64,000 bases of DNA from Sphingomonas citri (lineage in GTDB: Bacteria > Pseudomonadota > Alphaproteobacteria > Sphingomonadales > Sphingomonadaceae). Shown here piece after piece: positions 45,746 to 55,296 of this stretch. Position 1 is the first letter of the stretch. The number at the start of each line of letters is the position of its first letter. The notes under the pieces are model-generated. The model worked only from the letters and a program-made list of their open reading frames with translations, did no database searches and was not told the DNA's origin. The stretch is taken from assembly GCF_019429485.1 (NCBI RefSeq), contig NZ_JAHXZN010000001.1, positions 806,001 to 870,000 on the forward strand, in the 5' to 3' direction. The translations under genes were made by a program, and so were the position numbers.

Positions 45746-47113
45746 GTGACGGGTGAGCGGTTGAGGACGGCGGCGACATGGGCGCTCACACCGGCACGGT
45801 GGCGCGCGCTGCTTGGTGAGCGGCGCGTCCGGGCGGTCGGGCATCTGCTGACCGGCACCGCGGCCACGGTGGGGATCACGCTGATCACCGTCGGGCTCGC
45901 GGCGCGCGCGCTCGGACCGGCTGGCTACGGCGCGCTCGCACTCGTGCTGACGCTCGGACAGGCGTGCGAGCGACTGCTCAGCTTCCAGTCATGGCAGCCG
46001 CTGATCCGCTACGGCGCCGCGCTCGACTCGCCCGAGCACGAGGCCGACTATCGCAGCCTGCTGAAGTTCGGGCTGCTGCTGGATCTCGGCGGCGGCGCGC
46101 TCGCCTGGGCGGTGGCGAGCCTTTTGGTGCTGGCGGGCCGACTGCTGTTCCACCTCGACGGCGGCACGGTGCTGCTCGCCCTCGCCTACATGGTGTCGCT
46201 GCTGTTCAACCTGAACGGTATCAGCACCGCGATCTTCCGGCTGACCGGCCAATTCCGGCTGGTCGCGCGGGTGCAGGTGATCAACGCCATCGTCCGCCTC
46301 GCCTGCGTCGCCGCTGCCTATGCGGCCAACGCCGGGCTGGCGAGCTTCGTGCTGATCTGGGCGGTGACTCAGGCGCTCGGCTCACTCGCCAATTTCGGGA
46401 CCGCCTGGTGGCTGCTGCGGCGGACCGGACGCCATCGGCTGTGGCGCGCCTCGCTGACAGGGCTGCGCGAGCGTTTTCCCGGCCTGTGGCGCTTCGCGCT
46501 CGGCTCCAACCTGTCGCTAAGCCTCTGGGCGAGCGCGCAGCAGGTCGACACCTTGCTGGTCGGCTGGCTCGCCGACCCGGTCTCGGCGGGCCTCTTCCAC
46601 ATCGCCAAGCGGATCAGCCGCGTCGTCCAGCAGGTCGGCAGCCAGGTCGAATCGGTGGTCTACCCCGATCTCAGCCGGCTCGCTGCGGCGGGCGAGCAGC
46701 GCCAGTTCAACCGCGTGCTGCTGCAGACCGAGGCGATCCTGGCGGCGTTCGGGGGAGCCTGCTTCCTCGGCGCGCTGCTGCTCGCGCCGACGCTGCTGCG
46801 GCTCGCCGCCGGCCCCGGCTTCGCCGCCGCGGCGCCGCTGCTGACCGTGCAGATCCTCGCAGTGTCGCTGACGATCAGCGGCGCGGCGAGCCGTGCGGCG
46901 CTGCTCGCCAGGGGGGCGCAGTCGGCGGTGCTGCGCGTCGTCGGCGCGGCGACCGCGACCTTCTATCTCACCGCGCCCTTCCTGGTGCTGTGGATCGGCG
47001 CAATGGGCGCCAATGTCGCGCACGTGCTGTTCGGCACGGTGTGGCTCGCGGGGCTGACGCTGTCGCTGCGGCGCCTGCCGCCCCAGACGATCGGGGCGGC
47101 GGCAGTGGCCTAA
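45746..47113 (+). CDS. Wzx/polysaccharide flippase (MATE/MOP superfamily)
   Basis: About 455 residues with about 12-14 hydrophobic segments; opening segments such as TVGITLITVGLAARALGPAG and later FALGSNLSLSLWASAQQVDTLL match the Polysacc_synt family. It would flip undecaprenyl-diphosphate-linked repeat units. The GTG of VTGERLRTAAT was chosen because GAGGGGG lies six bases upstream; an ATG at 45731 is the other candidate. It is divergent from the methyltransferase gene and completes a Wzx/Wzy set with the polymerase at 36.5 kb. Confidence 0.88.
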   Translation: MTGERLRTAATWALTPARWRALLGERRVRAVGHLLTGTAATVGITLITVGLAARALGPAGYGALALVLTLGQACERLLSFQSWQPLIRYGAALDSPEHEADYRSLLKFGLLLDLGGGALAWAVASLLVLAGRLLFHLDGGTVLLALAYMVSLLFNLNGISTAIFRLTGQFRLVARVQVINAIVRLACVAAAYAANAGLASFVLIWAVTQALGSLANFGTAWWLLRRTGRHRLWRASLTGLRERFPGLWRFALGSNLSLSLWASAQQVDTLLVGWLADPVSAGLFHIAKRISRVVQQVGSQVESVVYPDLSRLAAAGEQRQFNRVLLQTEAILAAFGGACFLGALLLAPTLLRLAAGPGFAAAAPLLTVQILAVSLTISGAASRAALLARGAQSAVLRVVGAATATFYLTAPFLVLWIGAMGANVAHVLFGTVWLAGLTLSLRRLPPQTIGAAAVA

Positions 47114-47132
47114 GCGTCCCTCGAGTCTCGGC

Positions 47133-48143
47133 TCAGTAGGCGCGCGCGACCGCGAACTCGACCGCCTCGATCATCGAGTCCTTCGCTGCGCTCCCGGGGA
47201 AGGCGGCGAGCGAATCGATCGCGAGCTGGCCGTAGTGACGCGCCCGGGCGAAGGTGTCGTCCACCGCGCGCGACTGGCGCACCAGCGCCACCGCCTGGGC
47301 GAACTCCTCGTCACCGGCGCGCCGCCCGGAGACGGCGTCGCGCCAGAACGCGCGCTCGTCCTCGCCGCCGCGGGCATAGGCCAGGATCACCGGCAGGGTC
47401 ATCTTGCCCTCGCGGAAGTCGTCGCCCGCGTCCTTGCCCATGGTCCCCGAGTCGCTGGTGTAATCGATCGCGTCGTCGACCAGCTGGAAGGCGATGCCGA
47501 GGTTGCGGCCGTAGGAGTCGAGCGCCAGCTCCTCCGCCTCGCCGCGGTCGGCCACCACCGCGGCGATGCGGCAGGCGGCGGCGAACAGAGCGGCCGTCTT
47601 GGCGCCGATAATGTCGAGGTATCGCTCCTCGCCCAGGTCGATCCGGCGCACCGCGGTGAGCTGGTTGACCTCGCCCTCGGCGATCACCGCGCTGGCATTG
47701 GACAGGATCTCGAGCGCGCGCAGGCTGCCACCCTCGACCATCAGCTCGAAGGAGCGCGAGAACAGGAAGTCGCCGACCAGCACGCTGGCGGGATTGCCCC
47801 AGATGATGTTGGCGGTGCGCTTGCCGCGGCGCAGGTCGGAGCCGTCGACCACGTCGTCGTGCAGCAAGGTCGCGGTGTGGATGAACTCCACCGCGGCGGC
47901 GAGCAGGTGATGGCGAGTCCCGCCATAGCCCAGCAGCCGCGCCCCCGCGAGCGTCAGCATCGGTCGCAAGCGCTTGCCGCCCCCCGCGATCAGGTGCCCG
48001 GCGAGCTCGGGGATCAGCGGGATCTCCGACCGCATGCGGTCGACGATCACGCGATTGACCGCCGCCATGTCCTCGGCGACCAGATCGATCATCGGATCGA
48101 GCGACGGCGACGTGCCGGCGAGACGGTGGAGAGTGGCGCTCAT
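47133..48143 (-). CDS. ispB: Polyprenyl (octaprenyl/decaprenyl) diphosphate synthase
   Basis: A 336-residue trans-polyprenyl synthase. The first Asp-rich motif is LLHDDVVDGSDLRRG (about residues 95-110), the second LVDDAIDYTSD; GGKRLRPML and GKMTLPVI are also typical. It extends farnesyl diphosphate to the C40-C50 ubiquinone side chain. Lies tail to tail with the flippase gene. Confidence 0.94.
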   Translation of the reverse strand: MSATLHRLAGTSPSLDPMIDLVAEDMAAVNRVIVDRMRSEIPLIPELAGHLIAGGGKRLRPMLTLAGARLLGYGGTRHHLLAAAVEFIHTATLLHDDVVDGSDLRRGKRTANIIWGNPASVLVGDFLFSRSFELMVEGGSLRALEILSNASAVIAEGEVNQLTAVRRIDLGEERYLDIIGAKTAALFAAACRIAAVVADRGEAEELALDSYGRNLGIAFQLVDDAIDYTSDSGTMGKDAGDDFREGKMTLPVILAYARGGEDERAFWRDAVSGRRAGDEEFAQAVALVRQSRAVDDTFARARHYGQLAIDSLAAFPGSAAKDSMIEAVEFAVARAY

Positions 48144-48244
48144 CTACGCTCGCCCTTAGGGGGTCGCACGCGCGCAACGCAAGCGCGGGCTTGCTGTTCG
48201 TCATCTCGATCAGCAAGGAGACCGCGCACGCGAGGGAGCCAGCG

Positions 48245-48526
48245 ATGACCGACGACGTCCTGAAACGCTACCGCAAGAGCATCGACAATATCGATGCCGC
48301 CTTGGTCTGCCTGCTGGCCGAGCGCTTCAAGATCACCCAGGCGGTCGGCGAATATAAGGCGACGACGGGCCTGCCCGCGGCCGATCCGGGGCGCGAGGAG
48401 GCGCAGATCGCGCGGCTGCGGCGGCTCAGCGAGGAGGCCGAGCTCGATCCGGAGTTCTCCGAGAAGTTCCTGCGCTTCATCATCGACGAGGTCATCCGCC
48501 ACCACCGCGCCGCGCAGCAGGGCTGA
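48245..48526 (+). CDS. Chorismate mutase (AroQ class)
   Basis: A 93-residue all-helical chorismate mutase converting chorismate to prephenate. Typical residues: YRKSIDNIDAALVCLLAERF, ITQAVGEYKA, EEAQIARLRRLSEEA, and the C-terminal FLRFIIDEVIRHH. Start ATG 48245 has GGGAG upstream. It is a single-domain enzyme without a fused prephenate dehydratase. Confidence 0.92.
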   Translation: MTDDVLKRYRKSIDNIDAALVCLLAERFKITQAVGEYKATTGLPAADPGREEAQIARLRRLSEEAELDPEFSEKFLRFIIDEVIRHHRAAQQG

Positions 48527-48532
48527 GCCGGC

Positions 48533-49048
48533 TCAGCGCACCTGGAGCCGCTCCAGCCGCGCCACCACCATGCCGGCCTGGCGGCGGAGATAGCCGCGAT
48601 CGCTGGTCGAGAAGCGCGCGCGCGGCGCGCGATCGAACACGCACAGCGTGCCGAGCGGCAGGCCGGGCCCGGCGAGCAGCGGCGCCGCGGCGTAGAATCG
48701 CAGCGAGTCGCGCTCGGTCAGCGCCGGGTTGCCCGCGAAGCGGCGGTCGGCTGCGATATCGGCGACGTGGAACACCTCGCCCGGCGAGAGGATGGCGTGA
48801 CCACACAGCGAGGTGCGTCGGCTGTAGGCGCCGGCGGCATAGCCCGCCCCGGCGATGATATACTGCCAATCCTTGTAGACGATCGACACCGCCGCGGCAT
48901 GGGTCTGCAGCGTCTCGCGCACGTCCTCGACCAACGACTGCAGCGCACCGTCCTCGCGGACGCCGAGCGCACCCGACCCTTCGACCAGGCGCTCGCGCGC
49001 AGGCTCGTCGGGCGGCACTGATGCCGGCTCGTAGACGGTGATCCCCAT
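48533..49048 (-). CDS. GAF-domain protein
   Basis: A 171-residue single GAF-domain protein. Features: VSIVYKDWQYIIAGAGYAAG, RRTSLCGHAILSPGEVFHV, DIAADRRFAGNP, RFYAAAPLLAGPGLPLGTL, CVFDR. These match GAF domains found in light- or redox-sensing two-component proteins, but no kinase or output domain is present. Tail to tail with the chorismate mutase gene. May bind a small molecule. Confidence 0.85.
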   Translation of the reverse strand: MGITVYEPASVPPDEPARERLVEGSGALGVREDGALQSLVEDVRETLQTHAAAVSIVYKDWQYIIAGAGYAAGAYSRRTSLCGHAILSPGEVFHVADIAADRRFAGNPALTERDSLRFYAAAPLLAGPGLPLGTLCVFDRAPRARFSTSDRGYLRRQAGMVVARLERLQVR

Positions 49049-49226
49049 GTAATCCTGCTGCCCTGTCGCGGAAGGAAGTTTGTAGCGGAGGAGTGATGAA
49101 GGACACGCTTACATCGCCTCCGAAACGACAGTGATCGCGTCATCTGTCGCTTGGACGCGGCACCTTGTCGCGCTCGCGCGTTGGCGCCATCACCGACGCG
49201 TCCGGCGCCGGCTTCGAGGAGACTGC

Positions 49227-50180
49227 ATGGCCACGCTCGCCGCGCGGGTGCGCGAGAATATCGTCCTATACGGCGCGCTCGCGGCAAATGTCGGCATCGC
49301 GATCGCCAAGTTCGTCGCGGCCGGGATCTCTGGGTCGTCCTCGATGCTGACCGAGGGGGTCCACTCGCTGGTCGACAGCGGCAACCAGATCCTGTTGCTC
49401 TACGGCCAGAGCAAGGCACGCCGGGCGCCCGACGCCGCGCACCCGTTCGGCTATGGCCGCGAGCTGTACTTCTGGTCGTTCGTGGTGGCGATCCTGATCT
49501 TCGCGGTCGGCGCGGGCGTGTCGATCTACGAGGGTTGGAAGCACTGGCGCGAACCCGAGCCGCTCGCCGACCCGATGCTCAACTATATCGTGCTGGTGAT
49601 CGCCTTCGCGCTGGAGGGCACTTCCTGGTTCATCGCGATGCGCGAGTTCGCGGCGGCCAAGGGCGACACCGGCTGGTGGCTCGCGATCCGCGAGTCGAAG
49701 GATCCGCCCGGCTTCATGGTGCTGTTCGAGGACTCGGCCGCGCTCGCCGGGCTCGTCATCGCCGCGATCGGGGTCTGGGCGAGCCACGCCTACGCCGACC
49801 CGCGGATCGACGGACTCGCCTCGATCGCGATCGGCGTGATCCTGGCGCTGGTGGCGGTGCTGCTCGCGCGCGAGAGCAAGGGATTGCTGATCGGCGAGCG
49901 CGCCGACCCGGCGGTGGTCGCGACGGTGCGCGCGGTGGTGGAACGCCAGCGCGGCGTCACCGCGGTGAATCATGTCCGCACGATCCACACCGCGCCCGAC
50001 AGCATCTTCGTCGCGATTAGCGCCGACTTCGACGACTCGCTCACGATGGGCGAAGGCGAGCGGATGATCGAGGCGATCGAGGATCAGCTGCGCGCGGCCG
50101 AACCGCGGCTCTCGTCGATCTACATTCGGCCCGAGCGGCGCGAGGACGCCGCCGCCCTTTCCGCCGAGGTGAAGGCGTGA
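49227..50180 (+). CDS. Cation diffusion facilitator (CDF) family transporter
   Basis: A 317-residue metal-ion/proton antiporter. The N-terminal signature SSSMLTEGVHSLVDSGNQ contains the metal-coordinating His/Asp positions, and the second site is in FEDSAALAGL. A cytoplasmic C-terminal domain (NHVRTIHTAPDSIFVAI) follows. It likely exports Zn2+, Fe2+ or Mn2+. Start ATG 49227 follows GAGGAGA. The next gene's GTG overlaps the stop. Confidence 0.93.
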   Translation: MATLAARVRENIVLYGALAANVGIAIAKFVAAGISGSSSMLTEGVHSLVDSGNQILLLYGQSKARRAPDAAHPFGYGRELYFWSFVVAILIFAVGAGVSIYEGWKHWREPEPLADPMLNYIVLVIAFALEGTSWFIAMREFAAAKGDTGWWLAIRESKDPPGFMVLFEDSAALAGLVIAAIGVWASHAYADPRIDGLASIAIGVILALVAVLLARESKGLLIGERADPAVVATVRAVVERQRGVTAVNHVRTIHTAPDSIFVAISADFDDSLTMGEGERMIEAIEDQLRAAEPRLSSIYIRPERREDAAALSAEVKA

Positions 50181-50818
50181 TCGCACGCGCGCTCGCGGCG
50201 CTGGCGGCGGGACTGCTCACCCTCGCCGTTTCGCCAGCGCAGGCGGCGGTGACGATGACCTTCTGGAGCCGCGACTTCGGCGATTACTTCCCGCACGCCT
50301 TCTTCCGGCTGCGCGGAACGCTCGACGCCGGCGGGGCGCCGGTGGACGCGAGCTACGGCTTTACCGCACGCTCGGTGACGCCCGCGATCCTTTTCGGCAA
50401 CGTCGCAGGGCGGATCGAGCGGCCCAAGCTCGGCTACATGCAGGGCAGCAAGGTGCGCTTCGCCGTGACGCTGAGCGATGCACAATATGGCGCGGTGCTC
50501 GCGCTGGTGCGCGAATGGGACGCGACGACGGGCGACTCGACCTACAATCTCGGCAAGCGCAACTGCGTCACGTTCGTGCGCGAGGCGGCGCGACGCGCCG
50601 GGCTGACGACCGTGGACTTCCCGAAGCTGATGAAGAAGCCGACGGGCTTCCTGCGCGCGGTGGCGGCGGCCAACCCGGCACAGGTTCGCGTGATCGAGCA
50701 GGACGGCAAGACCTATCTCGCCGAGCACCCGCCGCTCGACGGCGTGGTGCCCGTGGAGGCGCCGGTGGCGACGCCGGGCACGCTACCGGCGAAGAAGGCG
50801 GACGAGTCCGAAAGGTAG
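50177..50818 (+). CDS. Exported Cys-containing hypothetical protein
   Basis: 213 residues with a signal peptide (ARALAALAAGLLTLAVSPAQA). The mature part has a His near the start (DYFPHAFFRLRG) and a Cys in YNLGKRNCVTFV about 110 residues later. A His-then-Cys spacing of this kind occurs in papain-like/LRAT-like folds, but I cannot place the family. A Lys/Pro tail ends the protein. The GTG start overlaps the CDF transporter stop as GTGA, so the two are probably co-translated. Confidence 0.7.
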   Translation: MIARALAALAAGLLTLAVSPAQAAVTMTFWSRDFGDYFPHAFFRLRGTLDAGGAPVDASYGFTARSVTPAILFGNVAGRIERPKLGYMQGSKVRFAVTLSDAQYGAVLALVREWDATTGDSTYNLGKRNCVTFVREAARRAGLTTVDFPKLMKKPTGFLRAVAAANPAQVRVIEQDGKTYLAEHPPLDGVVPVEAPVATPGTLPAKKADESER

Positions 50819-50825
50819 CCGCGGC

Positions 50826-51449
50826 CTACCTCGCTGGCACGAGCTCCACCACGTCGAGCAGCGACTCGAACGCCGGCTGCGGCAGCGCCACGCGCCAGCG
50901 CGCCGGGCCGATCCGCTCGACCCAGCCGGCCAGGTCGCGCGCCGGCTCACGACCGTAAGGATAGGGCCGCGCCTCGTCGCCGAGGATCATGACTCCGAGG
51001 AAGACGGCGCGGAGCCCGTTATCGGCGAAGATCACCCCCGTCGGGCGCTGCGAGCCGGTGAGCTTCTCCAGCCGGACCGTACCGCCCTCGTCGGCCGCGA
51101 CGCGGCAGGCGAAAGCGGGATAATCGACATAGTCGAGCTGCCCCGGCTGCCGCGCGCCGAGCTTGTACACGCGGCAGTTGTAGCTCCCCAGCGGAGGAAT
51201 GGGCTGATCCAGCGCGCGGTCATAGTCGAACAGCGCGCCTTGGGCGGCGACCGCTTCGGGCGCGGCGCGGCGGGCGGCGGCGAGCGCGCGCTGCCAGGTC
51301 TGGCGCCACGCGCGCAGCCGCTCGCGGTCGCTCGGCGTTGCGACCCGGCGCCAGTCGCTGCCGGCAGCGACCGGGATCAGCCGCGGCGCCGCGCTGTTGC
51401 CGCAGCCGAAGAGCGCGGCGACGAGCGCGAGCGCGATGGTGCGCCTCAC
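50826..51449 (-). CDS. DUF4893-family lipoprotein
   Basis: About 207 residues. Lipobox-like ALVAALFGCGNSAAP gives a lipidated Cys at about residue 16. The body shows the DUF4893 features: RLRAWRQTWQRALAAAR, YNCRVYKLGARQPG, FACRV, KLTGSQRPTGVIF, VFLGVMILGDE, ERIGPARWRVALPQP, SLLDVVELVP. The function of this family is unknown; it is common in sphingomonads and related bacteria. GTG start overlaps the stop of the upstream dehydrogenase gene (GTGA). Confidence 0.85.
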   Translation of the reverse strand: MRRTIALALVAALFGCGNSAAPRLIPVAAGSDWRRVATPSDRERLRAWRQTWQRALAAARRAAPEAVAAQGALFDYDRALDQPIPPLGSYNCRVYKLGARQPGQLDYVDYPAFACRVAADEGGTVRLEKLTGSQRPTGVIFADNGLRAVFLGVMILGDEARPYPYGREPARDLAGWVERIGPARWRVALPQPAFESLLDVVELVPAR

Positions 51450-52231
51450 GCCGCGGTCCAGCCACCATCGACCGACAGATTGGCGCCCGTGACCGCGCTC
51501 GCCGCGTCTCCGCAGAGGAAGAGCACGAGCGCGGCGACCTGCTCCGACGTGACGAACTGCTTGGTCGGCTGCGCGGCGAGCAGCACGTCGTCGATCACCT
51601 GCTCGCGCGTCAGCCCGCGCGCCGCCATGGTCGCGGGGATCTGCTGCTCCACCAGCGGCGTCCAGACATAGCCGGGCGAGACGCAATTGACGGTGATGGC
51701 CTCGGCCGCGGTCTCCAGCGCGACCGTCTTGGTCAGCCCGACCAGCCCGTGCTTGGCGGCGACGTAGGCGGACTTGTTGGGGCTGGCGACCAGACTGTGC
51801 GCCGAGGCGGTCGACACGATCCGGCCCCAGCCCCGCGCGCGCATGTGCGGCACCGCGGCGCGCATCGCGTGAAAGGCGCTGCTCAGGTTGATCGCGAGGA
51901 TCGCGTCCCACTTTTCCGCCGGGAAGTCGGCGATCGGCGAGACGAACTGGATCCCGGCGTTGTTGACGAGAATGTCGGGCCCGCCCCAGGCATGATGCGC
52001 TCGCTGGATCATCGCCGCGATCTCGTCGGGGCGGGCCATATCGGCGGGATCGTGCAGCGCCTCGGCGCCGCTCGCCCGCGTGAGCTCGGCGAGCGCGGTC
52101 GCGATCGTTTCCTCCTCGCCGAAGCCGTTGATCATGACCCGAGCGCCCTCGGCGGCGAGCGCGTGCGCGATCGCCAGACCGATGCCCGAGGTCGACCCGG
52201 TCACCACGGCGCTCTTACCTGTCAGGATCAT
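51446..52231 (-). CDS. bdhA: 3-Hydroxybutyrate dehydrogenase (SDR)
   Basis: 261-residue SDR with a full set of catalytic motifs: TGSTSGIGLAIA, NNAGIQFVSPI, STASAHSLVASPNKSAYVAAK, and VNCVSPGYVWTPLVEQQIP, which is typical of the poly-hydroxybutyrate/ketone-body enzyme. It oxidises (R)-3-hydroxybutyrate to acetoacetate using NAD. Start ATG preceded by GGAGAC on the minus strand. Confidence 0.92.
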   Translation of the reverse strand: MILTGKSAVVTGSTSGIGLAIAHALAAEGARVMINGFGEEETIATALAELTRASGAEALHDPADMARPDEIAAMIQRAHHAWGGPDILVNNAGIQFVSPIADFPAEKWDAILAINLSSAFHAMRAAVPHMRARGWGRIVSTASAHSLVASPNKSAYVAAKHGLVGLTKTVALETAAEAITVNCVSPGYVWTPLVEQQIPATMAARGLTREQVIDDVLLAAQPTKQFVTSEQVAALVLFLCGDAASAVTGANLSVDGGWTAA

Positions 52232-52345
52232 CCGCTCGTCTCCTTTGGCTGCCCCCATCGGTGAGCCGGCACGCGCTTGCAACCCGCCAGCCCCCGAACG
52301 CATTCATGCCGTGACGGATACGAAACGCCTGGGGGGACCCGATCG

Positions 52346-53257
52346 ATGCGGCTCGACGATTATGACAACGACATCAACGTCGGCGAAGCGCGCGGCGGCG
52401 GAGGGCTCGGCGGCGGCGGCGGTGGCGGTGGACTGCTGCTCGGTCTGCTGCCGCTGATCGGCAGCCGGTTCGGCTGCGGCGGCATCGTCGTGGTGCTGCT
52501 GCTGCTGGCGGTGTTCGGCGGGCTGGGCAACCTCGGCGGCCTGCTCAGCGGAGGCGGCACGACCTCGGCGCCGACCGCGCAGGTCGGACCCTCTGAGGGT
52601 GGTAGCGTCCGCCAGATCTGCGACGCCTCTCCTCAGCGGCGCGAGACCTGCCAGGCATTCAGCAACGCGCAGAACACATGGGAGCAGATCTTCGCCAAGG
52701 AAGGGCAGCGCTTCAGCCCGCCGATGCTGCGCTTCTTCGACGGCAGCGGCCAGTCGGGCTGCGGCCAGGCGATGTCCGCGATGGGTCCGTTCTACTGCCC
52801 GACCGACAACGGCATCTACCTCGACACCGAGTTCTTCGACGAGCTGACCAACCGCTTCAAGGCGCCCGGCGACTTCGCGCAATATTACGTGATCGCACAC
52901 GAGTTCGGCCATCATATCCAGAAGCTGCTCGGCACCTCCGATCAGGTGCAGCGCGCCCAGGCGCGCGGCGGCGAGCGCGAGGGCAACGCGCTGTCGGTGC
53001 GGCTCGAGCTCCAGGCCGACTGCTACGCGGGCGTGTGGGCGGCGCAGAACCGTCAGCGGCTCGACCCCGGCGATGTCGAGGAAGGTATGCGCGCGGCGCA
53101 GGCGATCGGCGACGACACGCTCCAGAAGGAAGCGCAGGGGCGCGTCGTACCCGACAGCTTCACCCACGGCACCTCGGCGCAGCGCCAGACCTGGCTGCGG
53201 CGTGGCATGGAAAGCGGCGACCCGGCACAGTGCGACACCTTCTCGGGCGCGATCTGA
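52346..53257 (+). CDS. Neutral zinc metallopeptidase (YpfJ family)
   Basis: 303 residues. A short Gly-rich N-terminal segment (EARGGGGLGGGGGGGG) precedes a membrane helix (IVVVLLLLAVFGG), then an extracytoplasmic domain with the metallopeptidase signature VIAHEFGHHIQKLLG. Conserved Cys residues (ICDAS, RRETC, SGCGQAM, FYCPTDNG) and the LQADCYAGVWA segment are typical of the family. Function in bacteria is not well known. Confidence 0.9.
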   Translation: MRLDDYDNDINVGEARGGGGLGGGGGGGGLLLGLLPLIGSRFGCGGIVVVLLLLAVFGGLGNLGGLLSGGGTTSAPTAQVGPSEGGSVRQICDASPQRRETCQAFSNAQNTWEQIFAKEGQRFSPPMLRFFDGSGQSGCGQAMSAMGPFYCPTDNGIYLDTEFFDELTNRFKAPGDFAQYYVIAHEFGHHIQKLLGTSDQVQRAQARGGEREGNALSVRLELQADCYAGVWAAQNRQRLDPGDVEEGMRAAQAIGDDTLQKEAQGRVVPDSFTHGTSAQRQTWLRRGMESGDPAQCDTFSGAI

Positions 53258-53283
53258 GAAAGCGCCGCCCTCCCCTCCTATGT

Positions 53284-53318
53284 TACCGTCATCCCGGATT
53301 TGTTCCGAGATGACGGTA
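53284..53318. repeat. REP-like inverted repeat after ypfJ-like gene
   Basis: TACCGTCATC and its exact complement GATGACGGTA flank a 15-base centre in which GGA pairs with TCC. The arm CGTCATCCCGGATTTGTTCC matches the left end of the element at 10579-10674 at most positions. It lies 26 bases after the peptidase stop; no T-run. Confidence 0.65.
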
Positions 53319-53455
53319 CGAAGATGACGGCCCTCCTCTCGCCGGCCGTCCCTCACCCAGATTAGTAGCCGCATTTTAAGCATTTCCGGTCACGTAAGGC
53401 CAAGATCGGCGCGCGCGACGCGCCTCCCTAAGCTGAACGAAGATCGGGTTTGTAC

Positions 53456-55219
53456 ATGCGAGCAGTGGCGAAGACGCTGGTGGGGCGGAGCCTGTCCGCC
53501 AAGATAACGATGCTGATCGTGCTGTCGCTCGGTCTGCTCGCGCTGGTGACCGCCGGCGTCACCGCGACGATCCTCGGCGCCAACGCCGAGCAGCGCGCCA
53601 CCGAGCGTCAGGAAGCGAACATGCGCGTCGCCTGGGACGTGCTCCACCGCTACGGCCGCGCCGCCCGCGTCGAGGGCGACACGCTGGTGATGGGCGCGCA
53701 CGCGCTCAACGGCGACAATGATGCGGTCGACCATGTGAAGGCGCTGGTCGGCGGCACCGCCACGATCTTCCGCGGCGACACGCGTGTCGCCACCAACGTC
53801 AAGAACCCCGACGGCACGCGCGCGGTCGGTACCACGCTCACCAGCCAGGCGGTGCGCGACGCGGTGCTGCGCGACGGGAAGCCCTATCGCGGCCGCGCCG
53901 ACATCCTCGGCACCCCGTTCTTCACCGCCTATGATCCGATCACCGATGCCAGTGGCAAGGTGATCGGCGTGCTGTACGTCGGTATCCCCGCGGCGCAGTT
54001 CCTCGCCGACCTCCACGAGGTGCAGTTCAGCATCGCGCTCGCCGCGCTGCTCGTCACCGTCGCGGCGGCGCTGGCCTGCCTCGCCGTGACGCGGCGCATG
54101 TTCCGGCCGCTGGGCGAGATGCGCGGCGCGATGCAGCAGCTAGCGCGCGGGGAGCTCCAGGTCACCGTCCCTGGGCTCGACCGCGGCGATGAGATCGGCA
54201 CCATGGCCAAATCGGTCAGCGTCTTCCGGGAGGGCGCCTTGGCCAAGGCCCGTGCCGACTCGGAGCAGCACGAGGTCGTCGAGACGCTCGCACGCCACCT
54301 CGCCGCGCTCGCCGCCGGGCAGCTCACCGCGCGCATCGACGGTACCTTCCCCGACAGCTACGAGCGGCTGCGCGCCGATTACAACAACGCGCTCGACGAG
54401 ATCCGCGGCGCGATTGGCGCGATCCGCGACGGCAGCGCCGCGGTGCACGGCCACACCGCCGAGCTGAGCCAGGCGTCCGACGACCTGTCGCGTCGCACCG
54501 AGCACCAGGCGGCCAGCCTGGAGGAAACGTCGGCGGCGATGAGCGAGATCGCCGGCACGATGCGCCAGGCCGCCGACGGCGCCTCCAAGGCGCATGAGGC
54601 GATGGAGACGGTCCACGACGAGGCGCAGCGCGGCGGCGCGGTGGTGCGCGACGCGGTCGCGGCGATGGGGCGACTGGAGCAGGCCTCGGCCGAGATCGGC
54701 GCGATCATCGCGGTTATCGACGCGATCGCTTTCCAGACCAACCTGCTCGCGCTCAACGCCGGGGTCGAGGCAGCACGCGCCGGCGACGCCGGCAAGGGCT
54801 TCGCGGTGGTCGCCAACGAGGTGCGCGCCCTCGCCGCGCGCTGCGCCGACGCCGCGACCGACGTGCGCCAGCGCATCACGCAGAGCGGCGAACAGGTCGA
54901 CGCCAGCGTCCGCCTCGTCAACGAGACCGGCGCCGCGCTGGAGCGTATCACCGGGCAGATCGGCGCCATCGGCGGCCTCGTGGCCGAGATCGCGACCTCG
55001 GCCCGCGCGCAGGCCAGCGGGCTCGACCAGATCGACGTGGCACTCAACCAGATCGACGGCGTGACGCAGCAGAATGCCGCGATGGTGGAGGAGATCACCG
55101 CGGTCTCGCGCAACCTCGAGAGCGAGGCCGACTCGCTCACGCAGGAGGTGTCGCGCTTCGTCGTCGACGCGCGCGCGCTCGGCCGTACCGAGGCGCCGCG
55201 TCGCGCGCTCGCGGCCTGA
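53456..55219 (+). CDS. Methyl-accepting chemotaxis protein
   Basis: About 587 residues. TM1 (about 17-37), a periplasmic Cache-type ligand domain ([40 protein letters not shown]), TM2 (about 180-200), HAMP, and a C-terminal signalling helix bundle with the hairpin-tip sequence [20 protein letters not shown] and [20 protein letters not shown]. The periplasmic sensor resembles Cache domains that bind small organic molecules. No che genes are in the window. Confidence 0.94.
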   Translation: MRAVAKTLVGRSLSAKITMLIVLSLGLLALVTAGVTATILGANAEQRATERQEANMRVAWDVLHRYGRAARVEGDTLVMGAHALNGDNDAVDHVKALVGGTATIFRGDTRVATNVKNPDGTRAVGTTLTSQAVRDAVLRDGKPYRGRADILGTPFFTAYDPITDASGKVIGVLYVGIPAAQFLADLHEVQFSIALAALLVTVAAALACLAVTRRMFRPLGEMRGAMQQLARGELQVTVPGLDRGDEIGTMAKSVSVFREGALAKARADSEQHEVVETLARHLAALAAGQLTARIDGTFPDSYERLRADYNNALDEIRGAIGAIRDGSAAVHGHTAELSQASDDLSRRTEHQAASLEETSAAMSEIAGTMRQAADGASKAHEAMETVHDEAQRGGAVVRDAVAAMGRLEQASAEIGAIIAVIDAIAFQTNLLALNAGVEAARAGDAGKGFAVVANEVRALAARCADAATDVRQRITQSGEQVDASVRLVNETGAALERITGQIGAIGGLVAEIATSARAQASGLDQIDVALNQIDGVTQQNAAMVEEITAVSRNLESEADSLTQEVSRFVVDARALGRTEAPRRALAA

Positions 55220-55225
55220 AAAGAA

Positions 55226-55258
55226 GGCCCCGGGCGTCACCGCCCGGGGCCTCTGTGT
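55226..55258 (+). terminator. Hairpin terminator after the chemoreceptor gene
   Basis: GGCCCCGGGCG / CGCCCGGGGCC forms an 11-base-pair perfect stem around a TCAC loop, followed by TCTGTGT. It begins seven bases after the stop. Confidence 0.8.
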
Positions 55259-55296
55259 CGCGCAGGTCAACGACCCGCACGCGCGGCCGTCTGGGT

